Positions 50,201-52,417 of a stretch of 64,000 nt of DNA are shown one piece after another. The notes beneath the pieces are model-generated. The model was not told where the DNA came from. It was given only the letters and a program-made list of their open reading frames with translations, and did no database searches. The DNA lies in NCBI GenBank assembly GCA_034231615.1, contig CM067311.1, forward strand, positions 22,200,173 through 22,264,172, in the 5' to 3' direction. The stretch comes from Meghimatium bilineatum. Lineage: Eukaryota; Mollusca; Gastropoda; Stylommatophora; Philomycidae. A program made the translations under genes and the position numbers. Position 1 is the first letter of the stretch; every line of letters starts with the position of its first letter.

Positions 50201-52417
50201 CATTACGACTGTCAGTTCCAGTTTTTTGTTGGTTAACAAACATTCTTCTAAAGTCACAGAAGTGCTCAATGCCACATCTCAAGTCCAGTTCCTTTACTAC
50301 AACACAAGATTACTTAATTATCGGCAGACCAGATCAAGTTGTATTCTTCTTCTTCTTCTGCTCTCATAACTACAATGAATATATTTGCTAATTTCCGCCG
50401 GGGAGCGTGAAGTACATTGTGCTGCAAGTTCCACAGTAGAACTGTGTTATTTGCACCTCGGTTGGCCACTTATGGTCAGGACGTCCGAGGTAAGTTGTAT
50501 TAAAAAAGTTGTATTTAAAAGTTTCGACCCAGTAAGTCTTATGAAAGCAACACAGAAAACAATAGACACCTACCCAGAACAATGGATCCATGCCTATACA
50601 GATGGGTCTGCTTTTAAAGCCACCATCAAATCAGGTTATGGTGTGTCACCTGTACCCGAAAGGGGAGCAAAGAATAGCAACACTGTTTACCTTCCATGCA
50701 TGTCGTACAAGGCGACTAATGAGGTTATGGGATGAAGTTGGCTGTCCCATTCCATATAGGGTCAGTGACCCAAAGCCATGCTGAAGTCGGATGTGTCTGG
50801 CTGAAATGTGCAGATATCGTAGCAATGCTGTAAACCATGACACAACTCATTCCGTTCTCCTGACTACATCCTGCAGGAGTTTGAGAACGAATGCAAAGAA
50901 GAAGAAGACACAATTAAGAGATAATGCAACGAAGAAAAGTTCCAACAGAGTAAATCTTATGAAAGCAACACAGAAAACAATAGACACCTATCCAGAACAA
51001 TGGATCCATGTCTATACAGATGGGTCTGCTTTTAAAGCCACCATCAAAGCAGGTTATGGTGTCTATATAGAATATCCAGACAAAACATCTTGAGTTGTTT
51101 GATGCATGTGGGGAGATATGTTCTAACTATGAAGCTGAAATAACAGCACTAGAAGCTGTATGTCCTGTACCACCTGAAGATCATATTTGATACCTTCCCA
51201 TCAAAAGTCCAAAACATTATTATTTTTAGACTCTATGTCCGCTCTTCAAGCACTAGAATATGATGGACATTGTAAGCCTGAGCTGGTTGAAATATATCAC
51301 CATGCCAGCCAGCTGCTTACATCTTATTAAGTCAGCATTGTTGTGTAGTGGATTCCTGGTCACTCAAACACACCTGGCAATGATAAGGCAGACAGACTAG
51401 CAAAGATGGGAGCTCAACAAAAACAACCATATACAAAACCATCACAATTAAAATGATGTTGAAATCTGTGAGCAAAGAAAATTGGATGAACAGATGCGCC
51501 ATGGAAAACACTGGGAGGGAAATCTATAAATATATGACCAGCCCAAATCCTAAAGAAAACATCAACTTCCTGGGAAGGAAAGACCAGAGTATCATCTTCT
51601 GACTGCGCACACAAGATGTACAGTTTAACAATAACCTGAACAGAATATAACCACAATACACTCCAGGGTGCCGGCTGTGCACTTATCCCTATGAAACTGT
51701 TGACCTCCATCTTTTTGAATGCCCAGCACTGGATGATGTCAGGAAAATGCTTATATGGAACAAAACAACAGCTCACAAACACATGCATATATCACACAAT
51801 GGCATTGGGTCAAAGGGCATGAGCCCATGGACCACTGGATCAGCAACCAATCAACTGACCATTTGTATTTTTCTATTTATGCTTATAGAATAATGAACAT
51901 GATTTATAAATAATATAGATTTACAATGAATGATCTGTCAAACATTTAAAAATATGATTTGCAAATAGTATTTTCTTTTGTTTAAAATAAAAAATTGGTA
52001 GCATATCCTATTCAGGATGTAGCCAGCAACACAGCATTTGTTAGCTGTAGTGATTTTCCCGGCAATATAAATACATTCAGTAGTTTGCCATTGCTTTCTG
52101 AACAGTCCGGATGGACAATTTCCTGTGACAGGATTCAAACCAGGTACCTTGGCTGTTACAGACACACTCTGTTCAACATCGTCACACATTCAGACAAATA
52201 ATATAGTTTCTCAATACTTGATTTATTGAAAATTTTAAACACAATATGAGCATTTATAATAAAGGACAAAAGTGTAATAACAGTAATAAAAATGACTGAT
52301 CTTTTAATTTGAGAGATCCCTACCTAAGTCTTGTTTCAACTGCAGTTCACTTGGTGGTTCTGCATCCATAGGTACATTGATCAGTGTATAACATGGTTGT
52401 TCTGCTATTGATGTCAT
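2110..52417 (-). CDS. COPB1: Coatomer subunit beta (beta-COP), N-terminal 654 codons in 16 exons
   Basis: Beta-COP is a subunit of the COPI coat, which Arf1-GTP recruits to Golgi membranes for retrograde Golgi-to-ER and intra-Golgi transport; it belongs to the adaptin-like F-subcomplex. Sixteen minus-strand exons (1962 nt in all) join in frame through GT-AG introns and read as the alpha-solenoid adaptin N-terminal region of animal beta-COP, collinear with human and fly proteins from the first residues to the PITDDDVDR segment. Animal beta-COP is about 950 residues, so the C-terminal third, including the appendage domain, lies beyond position 1. Introns are 453 nt to 6.3 kb and hold most of the transposons in this window. 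No stop or frameshift interrupts the exons, so the gene looks functional. The promoter is not identifiable. Family assignment is very secure; exon borders are inferred from splice sites and homology. Confidence 0.96.
2270..2935. other. COPB1 intron 15, no recognised element
   Basis: AT-rich DNA with no reading frame or repeat family I recognise. Confidence 0.6.
2940..3060 (+). repeat. tRNA-derived SINE body, headless copy
   Basis: The sequence GACCCAGCCTTAATTGGGTA followed by CCGGATTATTCTGGG and TGACTGCAAGGGAGAG matches the body of the tRNA-Ala-like SINE seen in full at 57001-57178 and 59583-59820, but without the tRNA head. A short internal duplication (AAGGGAGAGAAT twice) follows. Confidence 0.7.
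3387..3660 (+). repeat. SINE-1 copy (old)
   Basis: It starts GAAAGGGGAGCAAAGAATAG and ends CAGGAGTTTGAGAACAAATG, the termini shared with the SINE-1 copies at 21020, 50649 and 58064. It is diverged, with no clear tail or target duplication. Confidence 0.75.
3740..3811 (-). CDS. COPB1: COPB1 exon 15 (residues 579-602)
   Basis: The acceptor is TTTTCTTACAG and the donor AAG|GTAAAT. Twenty-four codons contain [20 protein letters not shown], matching human FVAEAMLLMATILHLGKS. Both borders are phase 0. Confidence 0.95.
4126..4530 (-). repeat. Hairpin repeat G, two copies of the TTGATAAAG stem-loop motif
   Basis: On the minus strand, 4196-4225 reads CTTGATAAAGACT, a short loop, then AGATTGAAATGTC; 4490-4520 reads AAAGGTCCCTGTTGGACCGT. 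Each has a 5-6 bp stem. Related motifs occur at 23912, 25975, 26331 and 46979, so this is a dispersed element of unassigned class. Confidence 0.55.
4838..4854 (+). repeat. G17 homopolymer
   Basis: Seventeen consecutive G residues follow GGGCTGGAA. A mirrored C18 run lies at 10864-10881. Confidence 0.9.
5085..6890 (-). mobile_element. LINE family A copy: RT, RNase H and 3' end, interrupted
   Basis: A minus-strand frame at 6447-6806 encodes a reverse transcriptase core: [16 protein letters not shown], then [19 protein letters not shown], then the SFADDILIY active-site box (F-A-D-D). Downstream come an RNase H remnant (6057-5800: [30 protein letters not shown]) and the family 3' end near 5090 (CATAGGTGCTCAGATCTCC on the plus strand). 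A plus-oriented family A 3' piece is embedded at 5290-5660. Several stops and a frameshift make it a dead copy within COPB1 intron 14. Confidence 0.83.
5290..5660 (+). mobile_element. LINE family A 3' end, nested in opposite orientation
   Basis: The segment is near-identical in plan to 12650-13015 and to the minus strand of 56735-56997. It encodes the C-terminal part of the RNase H LINE ending LWECP.CCEASF, then a stop and CTAATCAAGAA. It lies in plus orientation inside the minus-strand LINE at 5085-6890. Confidence 0.75.
7018..7770 (+). mobile_element. LINE family C, 5'-truncated copy
   Basis: It starts inside the RT domain at the [14 protein letters not shown] box (here RYVDDTVLL) and continues to the family 3' end, GGCACTTGATAATGATGATG. 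It parallels 26977-27690 closely, with frameshifts. The start point coincides with 5' truncation, usual for LINEs. Confidence 0.85.
7770..8440. other. COPB1 intron 14, no recognised element
   Basis: AT-rich intronic DNA. A local repetition of a TGAATGGTCT-like phrase is visible near 8165-8235. No gene or transposon signature seen. Confidence 0.55.
8445..8565 (-). CDS. COPB1: COPB1 exon 14 (residues 538-578)
   Basis: The acceptor is TTATGAATTAG and the donor AAT|GTAAGT. It reads [20 protein letters not shown] and SLTKLALKF, ending DKKRQN. The PPLR..DGDFF motif is strongly conserved in beta-COP. Confidence 0.95.
8570..9600. other. COPB1 intron 13, no recognised element
   Basis: AT-rich DNA with short direct repeats (ATTAGGTT, near 8885-8920). 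Nothing I can assign. Confidence 0.5.
9601..9885 (-). mobile_element. Possible retroelement 3' fragment
   Basis: Relatively GC-rich segment whose minus strand ends ATAGTATAAGAAGAAGGGGG-like (CTATAAGAAGAAG), resembling the GAA-rich tails of other retroelements here. The minus-strand frame ([24 protein letters not shown]) has no family match I can name. Confidence 0.35.
10080..10182 (-). CDS. COPB1: COPB1 exon 13 (residues 504-537)
   Basis: The acceptor is AAACATTCAG and the donor AT|GTAAGT. After the split Glu it reads [20 protein letters not shown], then [13 protein letters not shown]. The KLVT.xGTYATQSA block is diagnostic of beta-COP. Confidence 0.94.
10185..10560. repeat. COPB1 intron 12 segment with a 34-bp tandem duplication
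   Basis: The 34-bp unit beginning GGGTCTTGATATCTAG is present twice in perfect tandem at 10447-10480 and 10481-10514. The remainder is AT-rich with nothing recognised. Confidence 0.85.
10560..11000 (+). repeat. Dispersed repeat F, copy 1
   Basis: Blocks here (GTAAGATAGTTGGCCCA-like, TGTATGCTGTGC, GCTGTCAAGAGCTACC) recur in the same order at 24150-24530, and both copies carry a C-rich tract in the middle. The second copy leads into a family E LINE end, so F may be an internal part of such a LINE. Confidence 0.5.
10864..10881 (+). repeat. C18 homopolymer
   Basis: Eighteen consecutive C residues between ATAA and ATTACATATG, inside repeat F. Confidence 0.9.
11418..12455 (-). mobile_element. LINE family C insertion with 10-bp target duplication
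   Basis: On the minus strand this is a 5'-truncated LINE: an RT region with [14 protein letters not shown] and [17 protein letters not shown], then [20 protein letters not shown], a 112-codon open C-terminal part ([32 protein letters not shown]), then the 3' end GGAGACGGCACTTAATGATG. The direct repeat TATATCTGTT at 11408-11417 and 12456-12465 brackets it exactly. It lies in COPB1 intron 12 in the same orientation as the gene. Confidence 0.92.
12650..13015 (+). mobile_element. LINE family A 3' end
   Basis: Same segment as at 5290-5660: it starts near CATGCAACAGAAAACTTTAG, passes GATAACAGTTACCATGTTGT, and ends with the coding-type TGGGAATGCGCCACGTGCTG and TTTCTAATCTAATCAAGAA. It has a small local duplication (ACAATCCCGTAGTCG twice). 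Confidence 0.75.
13015..13910. other. COPB1 intron 12, no recognised element
   Basis: AT-rich intronic DNA. A 13388-13603 open frame has no family signature and I do not call it a gene. Confidence 0.5.
13911..13965 (-). CDS. COPB1: COPB1 exon 12 (residues 486-503), small exon
   Basis: This 55-nt exon has acceptor TTCTCAACAG and donor G|GTAACT. It reads [18 protein letters not shown] plus one base, matching the start of the charged, poorly conserved linker of beta-COP (human IPIVESEIKKEAG). It is supported by frame and phase on both sides and sits between a 6.3-kb and a 3.7-kb intron. Confidence 0.9.
14100..14267 (+). mobile_element. Decayed piggyBac-type right end
   Basis: It contains the subterminal block GCAATTCTTTATTTACACATG and a GGTGGCAGGG-like end, as found near the right ends of the units at 14272 and 15156. 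It directly precedes unit 1, and the terminal motif AACCTTCACCG appears twice (14249 and 14270). Confidence 0.55.
14272..15151 (+). mobile_element. Non-autonomous piggyBac-type element (MITE-1), unit 1
   Basis: It is flanked by TTAA at 14268-14271 and 15152-15155. The left end is CCTTCACCGAGCCTATATC, nearly the same as the left end of the transposase-bearing element at 53584; the right end, TTTAATCTGGCTTGCTAAAGG, is the same as that element's right end. The 880-bp interior has no transposase. It sits in COPB1 intron 11. Confidence 0.88.
15156..16045 (+). mobile_element. Non-autonomous piggyBac-type element (MITE-1), unit 2
   Basis: It directly abuts unit 1 and shares its TTAA (15152-15155); the other TTAA is at 16046-16049. 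It aligns along its length with unit 1, but the first 15-20 bases (GCGGGATCAACAAAATAAAG) differ from the usual left end. It has no coding capacity. Confidence 0.85.
15172..15185 (+). promoter_or_regulatory. YY1-like motif in MITE-1 unit 2
   Basis: AAAGATGGCGGCTG matches the known YY1 consensus (AANATGGCGGC) near the left end of the element. The homologous position in the autonomous element reads AAAATGGCGGC. Binding is inference. Confidence 0.5.
16148..18183 (-). mobile_element. LINE family B (I/Nimb-like), 2036-bp insertion with 13-bp target duplication
   Basis: The direct repeat ATGTATAGTATGT at 16135-16147 and 18184-18196 brackets it exactly. The minus strand carries an RT core ([20 protein letters not shown], then the MYADDLAIW active-site box), an RNase H remnant ([15 protein letters not shown]) and a C-terminal Cys-His region ([37 protein letters not shown]). 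It is 5'-truncated and ends in a GAAGAAGATGAAG tail. Stops and frameshifts break the coding. It lies within COPB1 intron 11. Confidence 0.95.
18290..18420 (-). mobile_element. Fragment of piggyBac-type MITE-2
   Basis: The reverse complement shares TATCAGGGGTGCCAC-like, GGTTATGAAA and TAGGTATTTAGAAGA-like blocks with 43080-43260 and 62830-63030. Confidence 0.5.
18490..19140 (-). mobile_element. Internally deleted LINE family E
   Basis: On the minus strand it starts [20 protein letters not shown] with GKAP, a standard LINE motif upstream of the RT catalytic core, then jumps straight to the post-RT region ([35 protein letters not shown]) and a decayed C2H2-type C terminus. The RT catalytic blocks are missing. 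The 3' end GATGGACGAAC-like sequence matches that at 53080. Confidence 0.78.
19205..19350 (-). repeat. SINE-2 copy
   Basis: It shares CCAGCAGGATGTAGTCCAGAG, CTGTTTTATTTGCACCATTG and CAACAGTTTATGATTGGTCC with the copy at 20745-20935. The 3' end region is also shared with SINE-1. Confidence 0.75.
19350..20255. other. COPB1 intron 11, mostly unassigned
   Basis: About 45 bp at 19168-19212 (CATCACTGTTTCACATCATA) is repeated at 19668-19712, flanking about 450 bp that includes SINE-2. The tract AGCAAAACTTTATTACCC (19378) recurs near 23975. No gene seen. Confidence 0.5.
20260..20356 (-). CDS. COPB1: COPB1 exon 11 (residues 453-485)
   Basis: The acceptor is CATTTTAG, with a weak pyrimidine tract, and the donor GAT|GTAAGT. 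One base completes the split Lys, then [20 protein letters not shown] and [12 protein letters not shown] follow. The WILGEYC motif is a hallmark of the beta-COP/adaptin solenoid. Confidence 0.94.
20745..20935 (-). repeat. SINE-2 copy, most complete
   Basis: Read on the minus strand it starts GGACCAATCATAAACTGTTG, contains GTGCAAATAAAACAGCGACA and TTCTCTGGACTACATCCTGC, and ends AGTTTGAGAATGAACTCTGA with an AAGAAGAAAG tail. Other copies or pieces are at 19205, 25300, 30010 and 32995. Confidence 0.8.
21020..21290 (+). repeat. SINE-1 copy
   Basis: It contains the SINE-1 core (GGTTATGGGGTGGAGTTGGC, CTGTCCCATCCCATATAGGG, TGAAGTCGGACGTGTC) and ends CAGGAGTTTGAGAACGAACA. A weak 7-bp flanking repeat (TGATTTC) may be a target-duplication remnant. 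Confidence 0.85.
21575..22080 (+). mobile_element. LINE family E-type C-terminal fragment
   Basis: The plus strand reads [20 protein letters not shown] and [19 protein letters not shown], then [11 protein letters not shown], the usual post-RT region of C2H2-tailed LINEs (RWAGH...MPD.RLPK...YGEL). It is broken by stops. Confidence 0.65.
22080..22855. other. COPB1 intron 10, no recognised element
   Basis: AT-rich DNA; nothing assigned. The region ends at the exon 10 donor. Confidence 0.5.
22856..23001 (-). CDS. COPB1: COPB1 exon 10 (residues 405-452)
   Basis: The acceptor is GATATCCACAG and the donor AA|GTAAAT. The exon reads [20 protein letters not shown], then [11 protein letters not shown], and ends GTIKAM plus two bases of a split Lys (phase 2). 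Confidence 0.95.
23350..23410 (-). mobile_element. LINE family E 3' terminus, short
   Basis: GTTGTTCGTCCATCACAAGT and ACATCCACTTTT match the family E 3' end at 53065-53110 and 18490-18545. Confidence 0.6.
23912..23945 (+). repeat. Hairpin repeat G motif
   Basis: CTTGATAAAGGCC, loop TTTT, then GGTCAAAATGTCG: a 4-5 bp stem (GGCC/GGTC) in the same context as the copies at 26331 and 46979. Confidence 0.5.
24150..25025 (+). mobile_element. Repeat F copy 2 joined to LINE family E 3' part
   Basis: 24150-24530 matches 10560-11000. From about 24540 the plus strand reads like the post-RT region of family E (a [23 protein letters not shown] stretch), then a degraded C-terminal part, ending near 25010 with CACTTGTAATGGATGAACAA, the family 3' end. 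Many stops; a dead copy. Confidence 0.55.
25030..25830. other. COPB1 intron 9, mostly unassigned
   Basis: A SINE-2 remnant (CAGGACATAGTCCAGAGAAT) is visible at 25350-25390. Otherwise AT-rich with nothing recognised. Confidence 0.5.
25836..26400. repeat. Inverted pair of hairpin repeat G elements
   Basis: 25845-25910 (GGTTAGACATATAAAACAAT, TTGTTACTGGTTTAACTAA) is inverted at 26135-26200. The stem-loop GGTCCAACAGGGACCTTTAT at 25985-26004 (minus) is mirrored by TTGATAAAGGTCCCTGTTGA at 26333-26352 (plus). The element therefore exists here in two opposed copies with partly interleaved arms. Class unassigned. Confidence 0.6.
26477..27693 (+). mobile_element. LINE family C, best preserved copy, 11-bp target duplication
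   Basis: The direct repeat AAATGGAGTCA at 26466-26476 and 27694-27704 brackets it. An open frame of about 281 codons covers most of the RT domain: [33 protein letters not shown] (first catalytic Asp), a GVILSPNLF box (usually QGCVLSP), [16 protein letters not shown] (catalytic DD) and [21 protein letters not shown] frameshift near 27300 separates an 86-codon C-terminal part ([20 protein letters not shown]). The 5' part with endonuclease is missing. It lies in COPB1 intron 9, antisense to the gene. Confidence 0.94.
27926..28069 (-). CDS. COPB1: COPB1 exon 9 (residues 357-404)
   Basis: The acceptor is AATGTTTCTAG and the donor GTG|GTAAGA. Forty-eight codons read [12 protein letters not shown], then [20 protein letters not shown], then the CSVKFPD segment. 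The [11 protein letters not shown] form matches invertebrate beta-COP better than the human SEHEDTDKYRQ. Confidence 0.96.
28490..28770 (+). mobile_element. LINE family D C-terminal fragment
   Basis: The plus strand reads [19 protein letters not shown], then [19 protein letters not shown], the post-RT tail common to RTE-type LINEs. It has no clear borders. Confidence 0.7.
28770..29440. other. COPB1 intron 8, no recognised element
   Basis: No coding or repeat signature seen. Confidence 0.5.
29446..29572 (+). repeat. 19-bp tandem array, 6.7 copies
   Basis: The unit AAATAAGGTTATGTTCCAC repeats without a mismatch from 29446, with six full units and a 13-base partial. Perfect identity implies recent expansion. 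Confidence 0.97.
29575..30005. other. COPB1 intron 8, no recognised element
   Basis: AT-rich; a 71-codon open frame at 29619 has no family signature. Confidence 0.5.
30010..30110 (+). repeat. SINE-2 fragment
   Basis: CCATTGGCACAAATAAAATG and CTCCGTTCTCTGAACTACAT match the SINE-2 body. Confidence 0.65.
30190..30440 (+). mobile_element. LINE C-terminal fragment (family D-like)
   Basis: The plus strand reads [35 protein letters not shown] and, after shifts, [20 protein letters not shown], typical of a LINE post-RT tail. Dead copy. Confidence 0.65.
31010..31256 (+). mobile_element. Diverged piggyBac-type right end
   Basis: It holds CAGAATTCAATTCTTTATTT, ATTATTTAAATATCTCTAAC and the terminal GGTGCTAAAGGTTAA, the right-end structure of MITE-1. 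The left end is not recognised, possibly near 30560. Confidence 0.65.
31350..31965 (+). mobile_element. LINE family A fragment with RNase H remnant
   Basis: The plus strand shows [30 protein letters not shown] and [10 protein letters not shown], an RNase H fragment (SDS.S and N.RAD.LA blocks). It ends with the family 3' end, GATCTGAGCAACTATGGAC and GCAGTGATGATGATCTGAC. Confidence 0.75.
31975..32590. other. COPB1 intron 8 with an (AC)10 microsatellite
   Basis: A dinucleotide run (AC)10 lies at 32135-32154. No other element recognised. Confidence 0.6.
32600..32740 (-). mobile_element. LINE tail fragment (family D-like)
   Basis: The minus strand reads [20 protein letters not shown] and RRIFCK, matching the extreme C terminus of RTE-type LINEs (compare [15 protein letters not shown] at 47390). 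Confidence 0.55.
32995..33155 (+). repeat. SINE-2 copy
   Basis: GGCCATTGGCACAAATAAAA, TTCCATTCTCTGGACTATAT, AGGACCATTGTCCTGTTACA and GAGTTTGAGAATGAACGCTG, then a GAAGAGAAGAAG tail. Confidence 0.8.
33170..33680. other. Unassigned GC-richer segment in COPB1 intron 8
   Basis: Minus-strand open frames of 70-72 codons at 33260-33603 ([37 protein letters not shown]) look protein-like in composition and overlap each other across a frameshift. I do not recognise the family; it may be a decayed transposon or processed pseudogene. Confidence 0.35.
33995..34102 (-). CDS. COPB1: COPB1 exon 8 (residues 321-356)
   Basis: The acceptor is TTTCACTACCAG and the donor GAG|GTATGG. Thirty-six codons read [20 protein letters not shown] and end SRNIEE, continuing the solenoid. 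It is separated from exon 7 by only 471 nt. Confidence 0.96.
34574..34693 (-). CDS. COPB1: COPB1 exon 7 (residues 281-320)
   Basis: The acceptor is TTTCTTAG and the donor CAG|GTATCT. Forty codons run [20 protein letters not shown] and then IVLDRLIAL, ending HEKILQ. It follows exon 6 exactly as in human beta-COP. Confidence 0.96.
34700..35910. other. COPB1 intron 6, with (AAT)n microsatellite
   Basis: An AAT trinucleotide run lies at 34944-34976. The remainder is AT-rich with no recognised element. Confidence 0.55.
35924..36801 (-). mobile_element. LINE family B 3' part, 878 bp, 12-bp target duplication
   Basis: AGCTTGTGTAAC occurs at 35912-35923 and 36802-36813, directly flanking the insertion. 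The minus strand starts in the RNase H domain ([40 protein letters not shown]) and ends with the Cys-rich tail and AAAGAAGAAG. The same segment occurs at 60380-60660 (minus) and 39960-40185 (plus). Confidence 0.93.
36869..37075 (+). repeat. SINE-3 copy (tRNA-derived)
   Basis: It begins GGCAGTGTGGTACAGAGGAC, has a B-box-like AAATTCGACCCC, then CTGTTCGGGACGCAATGGTA and AAAAATGCTGGGTTGATGGC. It aligns with 49785-49972 and the minus strand of 51985-52195. Confidence 0.75.
37323..37460 (-). CDS. COPB1: COPB1 exon 6 (residues 235-280)
   Basis: The acceptor is ATTTTTTCAG and the donor AAA|GTAAGA. Forty-six codons read [20 protein letters not shown] and end [13 protein letters not shown]. This is among the most conserved stretches of beta-COP and first identified the gene here. 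Both borders are phase 0. Confidence 0.97.
37595..40190 (+). mobile_element. LINE family B with 5' region, endonuclease, RT and RNase H pieces
   Basis: It starts with a LINE-type 5' leader (GGCCAGCACCTTGAAGTGGT, GCCATCGGGGGCTGG). An AP-type endonuclease follows: [48 protein letters not shown] follows: [17 protein letters not shown], then [16 protein letters not shown] and the IYADDL box, then [21 protein letters not shown] and [13 protein letters not shown] blocks, and an RNase H start ([13 protein letters not shown]). It has many stops, a deletion after IYADDLV, and a fold-back at 38408-38566. It lies in COPB1 intron 5, antisense to the gene. Confidence 0.9.
38408..38566. repeat. Fold-back inverted repeat inside LINE B
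   Basis: The left arm (GTGTGCCATGCTCTCGATTA, GAAGGTTGGTGAGTC, CTGGTTAATAAGTATGA) is mirrored by the right arm (TCATACTTATTAACCAG, GACTCACTAACCTTC, GAGAGCATGGCACACC). Arms are about 60 bp with few mismatches, and the loop is about 45 bp. The right arm is the normal LINE sequence; the left is an inverted extra copy. Confidence 0.88.
40424..41475 (-). mobile_element. MITE-1 (piggyBac-type), interrupted and truncated
   Basis: It follows TTAA at 40420-40423 and begins CCTTTAGCATGCCAGATTA, the right end of MITE-1 in reverse. It runs through TTTTTTGGTTGTTAAAGATA to 40553, where LINE D interrupts it, and resumes at 41346 with CATATAAAGAATTGAATTCT. It is truncated compared with 48267-49153. Confidence 0.85.
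40554..41345 (+). mobile_element. LINE family D insertion, 792 bp, 13-bp target duplication
   Basis: AGATATTTAAATA at 40541-40553 and 41346-41358 flanks it exactly. The plus strand encodes the end of an RT domain ([21 protein letters not shown]), then the [20 protein letters not shown] and [20 protein letters not shown] tail, ending in a GAAAGAAGAAGAAG tail. It is 5'-truncated and carries stops. It is the innermost element of the nest in COPB1 intron 5. Confidence 0.94.
41870..41962 (-). CDS. COPB1: COPB1 exon 5 (residues 204-234)
   Basis: The acceptor is TTTATATAG and the donor AAA|GTAAGT. Thirty-one codons read [20 protein letters not shown] and end VIVELIYK, conserved in beta-COP. The intron before it (453 nt) is the shortest in the gene; the one after it is 4.4 kb and carries nested transposons. 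Confidence 0.95.
41970..42410. other. COPB1 intron 4, nothing recognised
   Basis: AT-rich short intron (453 nt) with no repeat that I can identify. Confidence 0.6.
42416..42530 (-). CDS. COPB1: COPB1 exon 4 (residues 165-203)
   Basis: The acceptor is TTTTTGCAG and the donor CAG|GTAACA. It completes the split Arg, then reads [20 protein letters not shown] and ends [13 protein letters not shown]. Phase 0 out. Confidence 0.95.
42708..43330 (+). mobile_element. piggyBac-type MITE-2, right end missing
   Basis: It begins TTAAACCTTTAGAACC, like other TTAA/CCTTTAG ends here. It shares ATCAGGGGTGCCACA, TGTATGTCGGCCTAG and ACACATTGCTCAAGTAT-like blocks with 62830-63060. No coding. It lies in COPB1 intron 3. 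Confidence 0.65.
43562..43731 (-). CDS. COPB1: COPB1 exon 3 (residues 109-164)
   Basis: The acceptor is TTTGTTTAG and the donor AG|GTATTT. The exon reads [20 protein letters not shown] and then [20 protein letters not shown], both nearly invariant in animal beta-COP. It ends in phase 2, so the next Arg is split across the intron. Confidence 0.96.
43740..44280. other. COPB1 intron 2, nothing recognised before the LINE
   Basis: AT-rich DNA; no element assigned. Confidence 0.5.
44280..45312 (+). mobile_element. LINE family B, RT fragment
   Basis: A 118-codon open frame at 44488 reads [59 protein letters not shown], the fingers/palm start of LINE RT. The later GGVLSPTLF box is present with a deletion just before it, and then [16 protein letters not shown] with the same lesion as at 39205-39245. 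It is 5'- and 3'-truncated. Confidence 0.85.
45312..46035. other. COPB1 intron 2, nothing recognised
   Basis: AT-rich DNA without a recognised element. Confidence 0.5.
46036..46187. repeat. Long AT-rich inverted repeat (hairpin)
   Basis: ATCATTTATTAATTTAAATA followed by TAAATTTATTT (46065-46097) is mirrored at about 46143-46175, and TTGGCTATGTTTATC at the left edge mirrors GATAAACATAGCCAA at the right. The left arm carries an extra AGTTTATGCTT. The loop is about 40 bp. This resembles a snap-back MITE; no target duplication is established. Confidence 0.85.
46420..46649 (-). CDS. COPB1: COPB1 exon 2 (residues 32-108)
   Basis: The acceptor is TTCCAACAG and the donor AAG|GTTTGT. The exon begins with the split Glu and KGDART, contains [16 protein letters not shown] and [12 protein letters not shown], and ends DAYRK. 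These are the first helical repeats of the adaptin N-terminal domain and match human and fly beta-COP closely. Phase 1 in, phase 0 out. Confidence 0.96.
46979..47012 (+). repeat. Hairpin repeat G motif
   Basis: TTTAATAAAGGTCTTCTGGT then TAAAAATCTCAATTC: a degraded form of the CTTGATAAAGG...GG.C.AAATGTC motif. Confidence 0.45.
47037..48262 (+). mobile_element. Possible piggyBac-type element (MITE-3) with captured LINE tail
   Basis: It lies between TTAA at 47033-47036 and TTAA at 48263-48266. The left end is CCTTCAGTACCCTATGG; the right part has GTATTCAATTCTTTATTTA and GCACATTTTCAAAAAAGAAG, as in MITE-1 right ends. Termini are diverged, so borders are provisional. An internal direct repeat of about 95 bp (GAATCACATGATTTTAATGT at 47579 and 47850) is present. 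Confidence 0.55.
47240..47440 (+). mobile_element. LINE post-RT tail fragment inside MITE-3
   Basis: The plus strand reads [56 protein letters not shown], the C-terminal tail of RTE-type LINEs. No borders resolved. Confidence 0.7.
48267..49153 (-). mobile_element. MITE-1 (piggyBac-type), full-length minus copy
   Basis: It is flanked by TTAA at 48263-48266 and 49154-49157. The left (plus-strand) terminus CCTTTAGCAAGCCAGATTAA and right terminus GATATAGGCTTGGTGAAGG are the two MITE-1 ends in reverse. At 887 bp it is collinear with 14272-15151. It shares its left TTAA with MITE-3. It lies in COPB1 intron 1. Confidence 0.88.
49157..49780. other. COPB1 intron 1, no recognised element
   Basis: Two overlapping open frames at 49176-49406 ([24 protein letters not shown] reading) may be a LINE remnant but show no catalytic motif. 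The rest is AT-rich. Confidence 0.4.
49785..49972 (+). repeat. SINE-3 copy (tRNA-derived)
   Basis: The head contains TAGTGGAGTGG (fits the pol III A box) and GTTCGATAATC (near a B box), then ATTCAGAAAGCAATGGCAAA, ATTGCCTAGAAAAACACTAC and GCTGGGTTGATGGCTACATC. About 190 bp. Confidence 0.78.
50120..50310 (-). mobile_element. LINE family A 3' end
   Basis: The plus strand reads TCAGATCATCATCACTGCAC and CGTCCATAGGTGCTCCAATC, the reversed family A 3' terminus seen at 903 and 31950. Confidence 0.7.
50515..51870 (+). mobile_element. LINE family B RNase H and C terminus, with a duplicated start
   Basis: The plus strand at 50938-51790 has RNase [36 protein letters not shown], the [13 protein letters not shown] region and the C-terminal Cys region. 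The first about 125 bp of this ([29 protein letters not shown]) is also present at 50519-50645, separated by a SINE-1 at 50649-50925. Many stops; dead copy in COPB1 intron 1. Confidence 0.82.
50649..50925 (+). repeat. SINE-1 copy with AAGAAGAAG tail
   Basis: It starts ACCCGAAAGGGGAGCAAAGA, contains GGTTATGGGATGAAGTTGGC and TGACCCAAAGCCATGCTGAA, and ends GAGTTTGAGAACGAATGCAA then AGAAGAAGAAGACACAATTAA. It lies between the two RNase H segments. Confidence 0.88.
51985..52195 (-). repeat. SINE-3 copy (tRNA-derived)
   Basis: The minus strand reads CTGTAACAGCCAAGGTACC, then the B-box-like GGTTTGAATCC, TCCGGACTGTTCAGAAAGCA, and ends near GAATAGGATATGCTACCAAT. It lies 130 bp downstream of COPB1 exon 1. 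Confidence 0.8.
52324..52417 (-). CDS. COPB1: COPB1 exon 1 (residues 1-31)
   Basis: The exon starts at an ATG with A at -3 (ACA ATG A) and reads [18 protein letters not shown], the conserved beta-COP N terminus. It ends in phase 1 before a GTAGGG donor. Thirty-one codons plus one base join exon 2 as a split Glu codon. A possible 3' splice acceptor (TTAATTCCAG) ends at 52459, so a short 5' UTR of about 41 nt may belong to this exon with a non-coding first exon farther upstream; that upstream exon is not identified. Confidence 0.93.
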
